In this document: piece by piece, positions 47,659 through 56,882 of the stretch | How positions within the stretch are numbered: the first letter of the stretch is position 1 | Layout: each line of letters starts with the position of its first letter | Assembly: GCF_036607905.1 (NCBI RefSeq) | Contig: NZ_CP144555.1 | Span: forward strand, 3,162,001 to 3,226,000 | From: Streptomyces sp. SCSIO 75703 | GTDB taxonomy: Bacteria; Actinomycetota; Actinomycetes; Streptomycetales; Streptomycetaceae | Direction: 5' to 3' | DNA: 64,000 bases | Position numbers and translations under genes: made by a program | Notes under the pieces: generated by a model | The model's input: only the letters and a program-made list of their open reading frames with translations | Told to the model about the DNA's origin: nothing | Database searches by the model: none

Positions 47659-48489
47659 CTAGATCAGCCCGTGCTCGCCGAGGTACTCCAGTTGCGCCCG
47701 TACCGACAGCTCGGCGGCGGGCCACAGCGAACGGTCGACGTCCGCGTACACGCGGGCGACGACCTCCGACGGCGTACGGTGGCCGTCCTCGACGGCCGTC
47801 TCCACCTGGGCGAGCCGGTGCGCCCGGTGGGCGAGGTAGAACTCCACGGCGCCCTGGGCGTCCTCCAGGACGGGCCCGTGTCCCGGCAGCACGGTGTGCA
47901 CGCCGTCGTCGGCCGTGAGCGACCTGAGCCGCCGCAGCGAGTCCAGGTAGTCGCCCAGGCGCCCGTCCGGGTGCGCCACGACCGTCGTACCGCGTCCGAG
48001 GATGGTGTCGCCCGTCAGCACGGCCCGGTCGGCCGGCAGGTGGAAGCACAGCGAGTCGGCCGTGTGCCCGGGGGTCGGGACGACGACCAGTTCCAGGCCG
48101 CCGGTGGTGATGACGTCCCCCGCGGCCAGCCCCTCGTCGCCCAGGCGCAGCGCCGGGTCCAGGGCGCGCACCTTGGTGCCGGTCAGCTCGGCGAACCGCG
48201 CTGCCCCTTCGGCGTGGTCCGGGTGCCCGTGGGTCAGCAGGGTCAGCGCGACACGCCGGCCCGACCGCTCCGCGGTCTCCACGACACGCCGGAGGTGTGC
48301 CTCGTCCAGGGGACCCGGGTCCACGACGACGGCCAGGTCGGAGCCGGGTTCGGCGAGCAGCCAGGTGTTCGTCCCGTCCAGCGTCATGGGGGACGGGTTG
48401 GGCGCGAGGACGTTCACCGCGCGCGGGGTGGCCGTCCCGGAACGGACGACGCCCCGGGGCCGGCCGGGCAGGGAGGCCGCGTCGGTCAT
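47659..48489 (-). CDS. Metallo-beta-lactamase-fold hydrolase
   Basis: 276 residues. The zinc motif is LLTHGHPDHAEGA (HxHxDH), with further ligands in TPGHTADSL, LTGDTILG and LPGHGPVLED. The C-terminal helices match the LACTB2-like group, some of which are ribonucleases. It overlaps the upstream nudix gene by four bases (stop/start ATGA), so both are in one operon. Substrate unknown. Confidence 0.88.
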   Translation of the reverse strand: MTDAASLPGRPRGVVRSGTATPRAVNVLAPNPSPMTLDGTNTWLLAEPGSDLAVVVDPGPLDEAHLRRVVETAERSGRRVALTLLTHGHPDHAEGAARFAELTGTKVRALDPALRLGDEGLAAGDVITTGGLELVVVPTPGHTADSLCFHLPADRAVLTGDTILGRGTTVVAHPDGRLGDYLDSLRRLRSLTADDGVHTVLPGHGPVLEDAQGAVEFYLAHRAHRLAQVETAVEDGHRTPSEVVARVYADVDRSLWPAAELSVRAQLEYLGEHGLI

Positions 48490-49373
48490 CGGGCCGCTCC
48501 CCGGGCCGGGCCGGCGGGTGTCCCGGCGGCGACGTACTTGGTGAACTCCTCGTGTCCCGGCCAGGAGAGCACGATCTCGTCGCCGTCCAGCCGGGCCCGC
48601 GCCAGCACGGGCTCCAGGTCCTGCTCCGGCGCCGCGGCGAGCGCCGCCGCGGCGGTGGGGTGCGCCGACAGCGAGCGCAGGGTGGCGACGGTCGGCGGCA
48701 TCATCAGCAGGTCACCCCGGTCGTATCCGGCCACCGCCTCGTCCGGCGTGATCCACACCGTGCGGTCGGCCTCGGTGGAGGCGTTGCGCGTGCGCTGGCC
48801 CTCGGGGAGGGCGGCCACGAAGAACCAGGTGTCGTAGCGCCGGGCCTCGAACTCCGGCGTGATCCAGCGGGCCCAGGCGCCCAGCAGGTCGGAGCGCAGC
48901 ACGAGGCCCCGGCGGTCCAGGAACTCCGCGAAGGACAGGTCACGGGCGACCAGGGCGGCCCGCTCGGCCTCCCAGTCGGCGCCCGTGGTGTCGCCGACGA
49001 CCGTGTCGGGGCCCGGTCCGGCGAGCAGGACGCCGCTCTCCTCGTACGTCTCCCGCACGGCGGCGCAGACGATCGCCTGGGCGGTGTTCTCGTCGACGCC
49101 GAGCCTGCTCGCCCACCACGCGCGCGTGGGGCCCGCCCAGCCGACCGCCCGGTCGTCGCGGGGGTCGACCCCGCCGCCGGGGTAGGCGTACGCGCCCCCG
49201 GCGAAGGCCATGGAGGTGCGGCGGCGCAGCATGTGGACGACCGTGCCGGTGCCGGTGTCCTTCAGGAGCATGACGGTGGCCGCGCGCCGCGCCTCGACCG
49301 GCGTGAGCGTGCCGGCCGCGAGCGCGCGAATGCGGTCGGGCCACTCCGGGGGGTACCACTGACCATTCGCCAT
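48486..49373 (-). CDS. Nudix hydrolase
   Basis: 295 residues from ATG 49373. The Nudix box is interrupted by an insert: AYPGGGVDPRDD, then AAVRETYEESGVLL with the REx2EE residues. The C-terminal part ends in helices with DEIVLSWPGHEEF. This long actinobacterial type resembles NUDT19-like CoA/acyl-CoA diphosphatases. It is coupled to the MBL hydrolase gene. Confidence 0.88.
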   Translation of the reverse strand: MANGQWYPPEWPDRIRALAAGTLTPVEARRAATVMLLKDTGTGTVVHMLRRRTSMAFAGGAYAYPGGGVDPRDDRAVGWAGPTRAWWASRLGVDENTAQAIVCAAVRETYEESGVLLAGPGPDTVVGDTTGADWEAERAALVARDLSFAEFLDRRGLVLRSDLLGAWARWITPEFEARRYDTWFFVAALPEGQRTRNASTEADRTVWITPDEAVAGYDRGDLLMMPPTVATLRSLSAHPTAAAALAAAPEQDLEPVLARARLDGDEIVLSWPGHEEFTKYVAAGTPAGPARGAAR

Positions 49374-49572
49374 GGCCGGAGGCTATCCGCTGGCGGGCGG
49401 ATGTTCGAGGGGCCCCGGGGCGGGAGCGGACTCCCGACCCGGGGCGCCGTGCGGGCGCGATACGGCGCGCGTGCGCGACCGTACGGGCCGGTCTCCCGGC
49501 ACACAGCGGCCCCGGCCCGGCCCGGACGCCCGTCCGGGCCCGCGGGTGGCCGTACGCGACCGGCGCGGACCC

Positions 49573-50040
49573 CTAGGCGTCGGTCAGCTCGACCTGGACC
49601 TCGACCTCCACCGGCGCGTCCAGCGGCAGCACCGCCACGCCGACGGCGCTGCGGGCGTGCACGCCCTTGTCTCCGAGGACCTGGGCGAGGAGTTCGCTGG
49701 CCCCGTTGATCACGGAGGGCTGGCCGGTGAAGTCGGGCGCGGAGGCGACGAAGCCGACCACCTTCACGACACGCGCGACGCGGTCGAGGTCACCGGCGAC
49801 GGACTTCACGGCGGCCAGGGCGTTCAGCGCGCACACGCGCGCCAGGTCCTTGGCCTCCTCCGGGGTGATCTCGGCGCCCACCTTGCCGGTGACCGGCAGC
49901 GTGCCGTCCACCATGGGGAGCTGGCCGGAGGTGAAGACGTAGGAGCCGGACCGCACGGCGGGCTGGTAGGCGGCCAGCGGCGGGACGACCGCGGGGAGGG
50001 TCAGGCCGAGTTCGGCGAGCTTCTCCTCGACGGCGCTCAT
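49573..50040 (-). CDS. RidA-family protein
   Basis: 155 residues, ATG at 50040 overlapping the upstream stop as ATGA. The fold signature is SGSYVFTSGQLPMVDG and the C-terminal VGVAVLPLDAPVEVEVQVEL. RidA proteins hydrolyse reactive enamines/imines formed in amino-acid metabolism. In place of the usual substrate-binding Arg (in ...xRxxV...) it has HARSAVGVAVLPL, which keeps an Arg. Probably a YjgF-like trimer in the cytoplasm. Confidence 0.88.
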   Translation of the reverse strand: MSAVEEKLAELGLTLPAVVPPLAAYQPAVRSGSYVFTSGQLPMVDGTLPVTGKVGAEITPEEAKDLARVCALNALAAVKSVAGDLDRVARVVKVVGFVASAPDFTGQPSVINGASELLAQVLGDKGVHARSAVGVAVLPLDAPVEVEVQVELTDA

Positions 50041-50195
50041 GCCTGCTTCTCCCGCTTCAGGTAGGCGACGAGCTGCTCGGCGTTGGGCCCGGGGACGACC
50101 TGGACCAGCTCCCAGCCGTCCTCGCCCCAGGTGTCCAGAATCTGCTTCGTGGCATGGACGAGCAGCGGCACGGTTGCGTATTCCCACTTGGTCAT
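50037..50195 (-). CDS. Small DUF4177-type protein
   Basis: 52 residues, ATG 50195 to the TGA at 50037. It begins MTKWEYATVPLL and continues DTWGEDGWELVQVVPGP, typical of the DUF4177 fold in which a Trp-rich beta hairpin precedes a helix. It is translationally coupled to the RidA gene and divergent from the ArsA-like gene. Function unknown. Confidence 0.82.
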   Translation of the reverse strand: MTKWEYATVPLLVHATKQILDTWGEDGWELVQVVPGPNAEQLVAYLKREKQA

Positions 50196-50300
50196 GCCGC
50201 CGACTCTAGCCGCCCGGTCGGGGCCCCAGGCGGCCGACCGGGGCCACGTTGTCCACAGCCTCCCGCGTGAGCGGCACGCGAACTGGTTACGCTCGAATAC

Positions 50301-51278
50301 GTGAGCAGGCTCCAGGTCGTCAGCGGCAAGGGCGGTACCGGCAAGACCACGGTGGCCGCGGCCCTCGCGTTGGCCCTGGCCACCGAGGGGAAGCGCGCGC
50401 TTCTCGTCGAGGTCGAGGGCCGCCAGGGCATCGCGCAGCTCTTCGAGACGGAAGCGCTGCCTTACGAGGAGCGGAAGATCGCCGTCGCTCCCGGGGGCGG
50501 GGAGGTGTACGCCCTCGCCATCGACCCCGAGCGGGCTCTGCTGGACTACCTCCAGATGTTCTACAAACTCGGCAGCGCCGGACGGGCCCTGAAGAAGCTC
50601 GGCGCGATCGACTTCGCCACCACCGTCGCCCCCGGCCTGCGGGACGTCCTGCTGACCGGCAAGGCGTGCGAGGCGGTGCGCCGCAAGGACCGCGGCGGAC
50701 GGTTCGTCTACGACCACGTGATCATGGACGCTCCCCCCACCGGACGCGTCACCCGCTTCCTCAACGTCAACGACGAGGTGGCCGGCCTCGCCAAGGTCGG
50801 CCCGATACACCATCAGGCCCAGGCGGTGATGCGGGTGCTGAAGTCGCCGCAGACCGCCGTGCACCTGGTGACGCTGCTGGAGGAGATGCCGGTCCAGGAG
50901 ACCGCCGACGGCATCGCCGAGCTGCGCGCGGCCCGCCTCCCGGTGGGCCGGGTCGTCGTCAACATGGTCCGCCCCGAGATCCTCGACGGGGACGGCCTGG
51001 AGCTGGTGCGGAGCACGCCCCGCTCGGCCCTCGCGCGGTCGCTGTCCGGGGCCGGGCTCGGTGGGGCGCGGCGCGGCGGGCGCGCCGAGCGGCTGGTGGA
51101 CCCGCTGCTGGAGCAGGCGGAGGAGTACGCCGAGCGGTACGCGCTGGAGCAGGAGCAGCGGGCCGCGCTGGGCGAACTGGGGCTGCCGCTGCACGAGCTG
51201 CCGCTGTTCGCCGAGGGGATGGATCTGGCGGGGCTGTACGAGCTGGCCACCGAGTTGCGGAAGCAGGGGATCGCATGA
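50301..51278 (+). CDS. ArsA-like P-loop ATPase, first of a pair
   Basis: 325 residues from GTG 50301. Deviant Walker A GKGGTGKTTVAAAL at the start, switch II region HVIMDAPPTGRVTRFL. The ArsA/GET3 family couples ATP hydrolysis to arsenite export or membrane protein targeting; in actinobacteria such pairs are not linked to ars genes, as here. The stop overlaps the second ATPase by ATGA, so the two probably form a heterodimer. Their genes lie next to wblA as in other Streptomyces. Confidence 0.9.
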   Translation: MSRLQVVSGKGGTGKTTVAAALALALATEGKRALLVEVEGRQGIAQLFETEALPYEERKIAVAPGGGEVYALAIDPERALLDYLQMFYKLGSAGRALKKLGAIDFATTVAPGLRDVLLTGKACEAVRRKDRGGRFVYDHVIMDAPPTGRVTRFLNVNDEVAGLAKVGPIHHQAQAVMRVLKSPQTAVHLVTLLEEMPVQETADGIAELRAARLPVGRVVVNMVRPEILDGDGLELVRSTPRSALARSLSGAGLGGARRGGRAERLVDPLLEQAEEYAERYALEQEQRAALGELGLPLHELPLFAEGMDLAGLYELATELRKQGIA

Positions 51279-52903
51279 GCCAGGACCCGGCCCGCGCCGA
51301 GGCCCGTACCGAGAAGACCACCGGGGGCGCGGGGAGGGCGGGCGGGCCGGGGGGTTCCGGCACCGGGTCCGCCGCCGCGCACGAGGCCGGCGGCCGGCCG
51401 CTCTCCCCCGCGCGCGTGCTCCACGTCGACCCGCTGCTGGACGATCCGGCGACACGCATCGTGGTCTGCTGCGGCTCGGGCGGCGTCGGCAAGACGACCA
51501 CCGCCGCGGCCCTCGGCCTGCGCGCGGCCGAGCGGGGCCGCAAGGTGGTCGTCCTCACCATCGACCCGGCCCGGCGGCTCGCCCAGTCGATGGGCATCGA
51601 CTCGCTCGACAACACCCCGCGCCGGGTGAAGGGCGTCGACGACGCGGCCGGCGGCGAACTGCACGCCATGATGCTCGACATGAAGCGTACCTTCGACGAG
51701 ATCGTCGAGGCGCACGCGGATCCGGACCGGGCCGCCGCGATCCTGGGCAACCCCTTCTACCAGTCGCTCTCGGCGGGCTTCGCGGGCACGCAGGAGTACA
51801 TGGCGATGGAGAAGCTGGGGCAGCTCCGCGCCAAGGACGAGTGGGACCTCATCGTCGTCGACACGCCGCCGTCCCGTTCGGCGCTGGACTTCCTGGACGC
51901 GCCCAAGCGCCTCGGGTCCTTCCTGGACGGCAAGCTGATCCGCGTCCTGCTCGCCCCGGCCAAGGTGGGCGGCCGGGCCGGCATGAAGTTCCTCAACGTC
52001 GGCATGTCGATGATGACCGGCGCCCTCGGCAAGGTGCTGGGCGGGCAGTTGCTGAAGGACGTCCAGACCTTCGTCGCCGCGATGGACTCCATGTTCGGCG
52101 GCTTCCGTACGCGCGCGGACGCCACGTACAAGCTGCTCCAGGCGCCCGGGACGGCCTTCCTGGTGGTCGCGGCGCCGGAACGGGACGCGCTGCGCGAGGC
52201 GGCGTACTTCGTGGAGCGGCTGGCCGCCGAGGACATGCCGCTGGCCGGACTGGTGCTCAACCGGGTGCACGGAAGCGGGGCCGACCGGCTGTCCGCCGAA
52301 CGGGCGATCGCCGCCGCGGAAAATCTTGAGGATTCCCGCATGGCGGATCAGGTCGGTGGGAAAGCTGAGGTTCGTAACTCTCCCGACACGTACGGCAGTT
52401 CAGACTCCTCCGACCCCCGTTCAGCAGCCCCACGGACCACGGCCGTCTCCGGCGCCCCCAGCTCCCCGGCCCCGGCTCCGGACTCGGCGTCGGTCCCGGG
52501 GGCGGACGGGACGTCGGACCGGACCCCGGAGCGAACCTCGGACCAGACCGCACACCGCACCGCGGGCCTGACCGCACACGGCACCGTGGACCAGGCCTCG
52601 GGCAGCACCACGTCGGACACGGCGTCGAGCACGGCGGCGGACACCGCCGCCGACGAGGCCCCCGGCACACCGGACAACTCCGTCGACCGGCTCACCGCCG
52701 GCCTGCTACGACTGCACGCGGACCGGATGCACCTGCTCGCCCGCGAGCAGCGCACACGCGACCGCTTCACGGCACGTCACCCCGAGGTGGCGGTCACCGA
52801 AGTGGCCGCCCTTCCCGGCGACGTGCACGACCTCGCGGGCCTGCGCGACATCGGGGACCGTCTCGCCACGGGCCACCCGGAGCTGCCCGAAACACAGAGC
52901 TGA
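51275..52903 (+). CDS. ArsA-like P-loop ATPase, second of the pair, with disordered insert
   Basis: 542 residues. A 45-residue Gly/Ala-rich N-terminus precedes Walker A CCGSGGVGKTTTAAALG (65-81), then VVVLTIDPARRLAQ and WDLIVVDTPPSRSALDFLD. Between about 350 and 465 is a low-complexity Ser/Thr/Ala/Pro/Asp-rich insert with many TS and DR repeats, probably disordered, followed by the conserved C-terminal helix LLRLHADRMHLLAREQ. The insert sits where ArsA proteins have a variable loop. Coupled to the first ATPase. Confidence 0.9.
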   Translation: MSQDPARAEARTEKTTGGAGRAGGPGGSGTGSAAAHEAGGRPLSPARVLHVDPLLDDPATRIVVCCGSGGVGKTTTAAALGLRAAERGRKVVVLTIDPARRLAQSMGIDSLDNTPRRVKGVDDAAGGELHAMMLDMKRTFDEIVEAHADPDRAAAILGNPFYQSLSAGFAGTQEYMAMEKLGQLRAKDEWDLIVVDTPPSRSALDFLDAPKRLGSFLDGKLIRVLLAPAKVGGRAGMKFLNVGMSMMTGALGKVLGGQLLKDVQTFVAAMDSMFGGFRTRADATYKLLQAPGTAFLVVAAPERDALREAAYFVERLAAEDMPLAGLVLNRVHGSGADRLSAERAIAAAENLEDSRMADQVGGKAEVRNSPDTYGSSDSSDPRSAAPRTTAVSGAPSSPAPAPDSASVPGADGTSDRTPERTSDQTAHRTAGLTAHGTVDQASGSTTSDTASSTAADTAADEAPGTPDNSVDRLTAGLLRLHADRMHLLAREQRTRDRFTARHPEVAVTEVAALPGDVHDLAGLRDIGDRLATGHPELPETQS

Positions 52904-53246
52904 CGCGCCGCCGGCTCACGCCCCGGCTCACACGGCGTCCGGCACCGTGGACGTGAGCCCCGCGCACGCCCGCTCTCATCGGCACCGACCGCACCACCCG
53001 GGTCGGGCACCGCACGTACTCCACCCGCCCGGCACGGCATCCACCACCACCCGCGTCCCACGGGGCTCGTGCCCCGGCGCCGGTGTCCCGCCCGGGACCG
53101 GCGACCGGCCCGGCACGGCTGTCCGGCGGAGGACCGTTACCTGGCGCGGCACGGCTGTCCGACAGAGGGCCATCACCTGGTCCGGCGCGGCTGTCCGGCG
53201 GAGGACCGTCACCTGGTCCGGCCTGGTTGTCCGCGGCCCGCCGGTC
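52904..53246. other. 343-bp region between the ArsA pair and wblA
   Basis: C/G-rich spacer between convergent genes. Its right part is the tandem repeat at 53,111-53,234. No gene seen. Confidence 0.55.
53111..53234. repeat. 36-bp tandem repeat, about 3.4 copies
   Basis: Copies start at 53111, 53147 and 53183 with a partial fourth at 53219. Each begins CGGC(A/G)CGGCTGTCCG and ends near ACCTGG. Copies differ at several positions. It lies immediately beyond the wblA stop. Confidence 0.85.
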
Positions 53247-53582
53247 TCAGCCGACGGCCGCGTAGTCCTCGTAGACCTCGTCGTCGAGGGGCACGATGCC
53301 GGCCCCTCGCTCGTACTCCGTCCGCGCCGTCTCCAGCAGGCGGCGCCAGGAGGTCACGGTGGGCCGCCGGCGCAGCAGTGCGCGGCGTTCCCGTTCCGTC
53401 ATGCCTCCCCACACGCCGAATTCGACGCGGTTGTCGAGCGCGTCGGCCAGGCACTCGGTCCGCACCGGGCACCCGGTGCACACCGCCTTGGCCCTGTTCT
53501 GCGCTGCTCCTTGAACGAACAGTTCGTCCGGATCGGTAGTGCGGCAGGCGGCCTGCGCACTCCAGTCGGTAACCCAGCCCAT
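53247..53582 (-). CDS. wblA: WhiB-like developmental regulator WblA
   Basis: 111 residues from ATG 53582 (MGWVTDWSAQAAC), the usual WblA start; a longer frame to 53639 is open. The 4Fe-4S cysteines are Cys13, 35, 38 and 44, followed by the GVWGG turn at 56-60 and a basic C-terminal segment (RRALLRRRP) for DNA. WblA controls the switch to aerial growth and represses antibiotic biosynthesis in several Streptomyces. The long upstream region suggests complex control. Confidence 0.95.
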   Translation of the reverse strand: MGWVTDWSAQAACRTTDPDELFVQGAAQNRAKAVCTGCPVRTECLADALDNRVEFGVWGGMTERERRALLRRRPTVTSWRRLLETARTEYERGAGIVPLDDEVYEDYAAVG

Positions 53583-54274
53583 ACCGGCGCCGTCCTCTCC
53601 CGAATCGAGGCTCCCCCACGGCGGCAGCGGCATATTCACCGCCGCCAGTTGAGGACGTTACGGAAGGCGGGCAGAACACAACACCCCCTTCGGGCCCAAT
53701 CTTGGATGGCCCGAACGGACTATGGGTAAGCGGCAGATCACCCGGGGGAGTGAGCTGGCGACATGCGTGACGATCCCGGCATTCGGGTCATCTCTGCTGC
53801 GCCACAACGGACACCAGGCACCACACAAGGCGGTATCGGACACGAATTCCCCGCACCACACTCGCGCCGGCACGCGTCAACGCGCCCCGCCAGAGGGGCC
53901 GCACGGAGAAGATCGAGCGCGTCCGGAACGATTCGGGGTCGCCGGACGTATGGGTACGTGGCCTCACTGCCGTGACAGTTGGGAGCAGCTTAGGCCAATG
54001 CATATCCGCGTGTCCGGCGAATGAGAACGTCCGCATCCCCTCTTGCCGCACACCGTCACGTTCGCGGCATGAACCTCATCCGGCACCGGGTGCCAGGGGG
54101 TGGGCGACGCCCGCGAGGTCCGGGCCCACGCACCGGCAGGTCACCCGACCGCACCCTGTCGCCCGCGGCGCTGTCTGCCGTCCGGCGGCTCCCGGATGTC
54201 ACGATCGGGCACTGAACCCCGCGGCACCCATCCGCTCCCGCGGAGCGGCTCCGGCGAGGGATTAGGCTGCCCCC
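53583..54274. other. 692-bp region between wblA and the PBP gene
   Basis: Divergent upstream region. It is less GC-rich than average at 53,690-54,060, consistent with a long regulatory region or leader for wblA. Short frames here lack coding bias. No hairpin of note. Confidence 0.5.
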
Positions 54275-56545
54275 ATGCCAAAGAAGCGCTCGGGCGGCGG
54301 TCTGTCCCCCACGCAGCAGGCCGCCAAGTTCCTCGGTGTCAGTGTCCTCTCGGGGGCTGTCCTGGCGGGCATCGCGCTGCCCGCCGTGGGCGCGCTGGGA
54401 CTGGCCGCCAAGGGATCGGTGGAGAGTTTCGACGAACTCCCGGCCAACCTGAAGACGCCTCCGCTCAGCCAGCGCACGACCATCCTCGACGCCGACGGCG
54501 GCACCATCGCCCAGGTGTACTCGCGCGACCGCACGGTGGTCGGGCTGAAGGACATCTCGCCGTACCTGCAGAAGGCGATCGTCGCGATCGAGGACTCGCG
54601 CTTCTACGAGCACGGCGCGGTCGACATGAAGGGCGTGCTGCGCGCGGTCAACAAGAACGCCCGCAGCGGTGGCGTCTCCCAGGGCGCGTCCACGCTCACC
54701 CAGCAGTACGTGAAGAACGTCTTCGTCGAGGAGGCCGGCGACGACCCGACGAAGGTCGCCCAGGCCACCCAGCAGACCATCGGCCGCAAGATCCGCGAAC
54801 TGAAGTTCGCCATCCAGGTCGAGGAGGAGCTGGGCAAGAAGAAGATCCTCGAGAACTACCTGAACATCACCTTCTTCGGCCAGCAGGCGTACGGCGTCGA
54901 GGCGGCGGCCCAGCGGTACTTCTCCAAGCCCGCGAAGGACCTCAGCCTGCCGGAGTCCGCGCTCCTGGCCGGCATCGTCCAGTCGCCCACCCGCTACGAC
55001 CCGATCAACGACGAGGCCGAGGCCGTCAAGCGGCGCAACACCGTCCTCCAGCGCATGGCCGAGGTCGGCGACATCTCCCCCGCGGAGGCCGAGAAGGCCC
55101 AGAAGGCGCCGCTGGAGCTGAAGGTCAGCCGGCCCAAGAACGGCTGCATCACCGCCGTCAAGGGCGCCGGTTTCTTCTGCGACTACGTGCGCCAGGTCTT
55201 CCTGACCGACCCGGTCTTCGGCAAGACCCGGGAGGACCGGGCCAAGGTCTGGAACCAGGGCGGCCTCACCGTCCGCACCACCCTGGACCCGCAGGCGCAG
55301 GAGTCGGTGCAGAGTTCCCTGAAGAACCACGTCAACAAGAACGACTCGGTCGCCGCGGCGATCACCCTGGTCGAGCCGGGCACGGGCAGGGTCCTCGGCA
55401 TGGGCCAGTCCAAGCCGTACGGCTACGGCAACAACGAGACGGAGATCAACTACTCCGTCGACCACCGCACGGGCGGCTCCAACTACGGCTTCCCGACCGG
55501 CTCGACGTTCAAGCCCTTCGTCGCGGCGGCCGCCCTGGAACAGGGCAGGCCCCCCACGCAGGAGTACTCGTCGCCGTACGAGATGCCCTACCCGGGACCG
55601 GTGCAGACGTGCAGCGGAAAGCCCTGGGTGAACACCACCGGCGAGACCGTCCCCAACGAGGACAAGTCCGAGGTGGGCCCGTACCGGCTGAACGAGGCCA
55701 TGGCCAAGTCGGTCAACACCTACTTCGTGCAGATGGTCGCCGACATCGGCCTGTGCCCCGTGGTGAAGCTGACGGACGCGCTGCACGTGGTGCAGGGCAG
55801 CGGGGACAAGCTCCCCGAGGTGCCCGCCGTCTCCCTCGGCTCCCAGGGCGTCTCCCCGCTGACCATGGCGTCCGCGTACGCCGCCTTCGCCTCCCGGGGC
55901 ACGTACTGCACGCCGGTCGCCATCGAGTCGATCAGCCAGAAGGTCGGCGAACGGCAGAAGTCCCTGGACGTGCCGAAGTCGACGTGCTCGCGGGCCATGA
56001 GCGAGAAGACCGCGGACACCATCAGCACCCTCCTCCAGGGCGTGGTCGACTCCGGAACGGGCCAGCAGGCCGGCCTCCGCGACCGTGCCAACGCCGGCAA
56101 GACCGGTACGACGGACGAGCGGAAGAACGCCTGGTTCGTCGGCTACACCCCGAACCTGTCGGGCGCCGTCTGGGTCGGCAGCGCCACCCAGCAGGTCAAG
56201 ATGGTCAACATCAGCATCGGCGGCACCTACCACCCCAAGGTCTACGGCGGATCGGTGCCCGGTCCCATCTGGCGCGACGCCATGACCAACGCCCTCGCGG
56301 GCAAGCCGGCCGGCTCCTTCAACCTCGTCGACATTCCGGACCCGGACAAGGACAAGGAAAAAGACAAGGACAAGGACCGCGACAAGGACAAGGACCGCGA
56401 CAAGGGCCGCGACGACGGACGCAACGGTGACGAGGGCTTCATCGGCGGTCTGATCGACGGCGGTACCGGCAACGGCGGCCCCGGCTTCCCGGGCAACGGC
56501 GGCAACAACGGCAACGGTCACGGCCCCGGCGGACGCCGCGGCTGA
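54275..56545 (+). CDS. Class A penicillin-binding protein
   Basis: 756 residues. One N-terminal membrane helix (16-46), then the glycosyltransferase 51 domain with IEDSRFYEHGAVD (catalytic Glu106) and GASTLTQQYVKN. The transpeptidase domain has STFK (Ser410-Lys413), SVN (about 476) and KTGTT (about 611). It polymerises and cross-links peptidoglycan outside the membrane. The C-terminus ends in a Lys/Asp repeat (DKDKEKDKDKD type) and a Gly/Asn-rich tail, both probably disordered and wall-interacting. Confidence 0.95.
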   Translation: MPKKRSGGGLSPTQQAAKFLGVSVLSGAVLAGIALPAVGALGLAAKGSVESFDELPANLKTPPLSQRTTILDADGGTIAQVYSRDRTVVGLKDISPYLQKAIVAIEDSRFYEHGAVDMKGVLRAVNKNARSGGVSQGASTLTQQYVKNVFVEEAGDDPTKVAQATQQTIGRKIRELKFAIQVEEELGKKKILENYLNITFFGQQAYGVEAAAQRYFSKPAKDLSLPESALLAGIVQSPTRYDPINDEAEAVKRRNTVLQRMAEVGDISPAEAEKAQKAPLELKVSRPKNGCITAVKGAGFFCDYVRQVFLTDPVFGKTREDRAKVWNQGGLTVRTTLDPQAQESVQSSLKNHVNKNDSVAAAITLVEPGTGRVLGMGQSKPYGYGNNETEINYSVDHRTGGSNYGFPTGSTFKPFVAAAALEQGRPPTQEYSSPYEMPYPGPVQTCSGKPWVNTTGETVPNEDKSEVGPYRLNEAMAKSVNTYFVQMVADIGLCPVVKLTDALHVVQGSGDKLPEVPAVSLGSQGVSPLTMASAYAAFASRGTYCTPVAIESISQKVGERQKSLDVPKSTCSRAMSEKTADTISTLLQGVVDSGTGQQAGLRDRANAGKTGTTDERKNAWFVGYTPNLSGAVWVGSATQQVKMVNISIGGTYHPKVYGGSVPGPIWRDAMTNALAGKPAGSFNLVDIPDPDKDKEKDKDKDRDKDKDRDKGRDDGRNGDEGFIGGLIDGGTGNGGPGFPGNGGNNGNGHGPGGRRG

Positions 56546-56567
56546 CCGGCCCGTACGCGGCACGCGC

Positions 56568-56603
56568 CGACGGCCCCCTTCCGATACGGGAAGGGGGCCG
56601 TCG
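56568..56603 (+). terminator. Terminator hairpin of the PBP gene
   Basis: A 15-bp inverted repeat (56568-56582 with 56589-56603) around GATACG, 23 bases after the stop. Confidence 0.8.
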
Positions 56604-56882
56604 GCGTCGTCGCGGTGGCCGCCCGTTCACTGGGACGCCGGTGCGCTCCGGCGGGTGTTCCGGCGGGATGTTCATGCGAGTTCCGGCCGGTGGCCGAGCC
56701 GGTGGCTCCGCGGGCGTCGCCGTCGGCGTATCGAGCGGGGTGTTCCCGCGCGGGCGTCGCAGCCGATGTTCCGGGCGGTGGCCGAGCCGGTGTTCGCGCA
56801 GGTGTCCCCGCGGACGTTCCGGCCGCTAGGCGCCTGCCGGTGTCCCCCGCGGGCGTCCCATCCCTGGGTTCCGGCCGGTGGC
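56604..56882. other. Irregular repeat region before yqeY
   Basis: Three diverged copies of TTCCGG(C/G)CGGTGGC(C/T)(G/C)AGCC (near 56,690, 56,769 and 56,870) are interspersed with GGCGTC-rich sequence. No gene seen. Confidence 0.5.
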
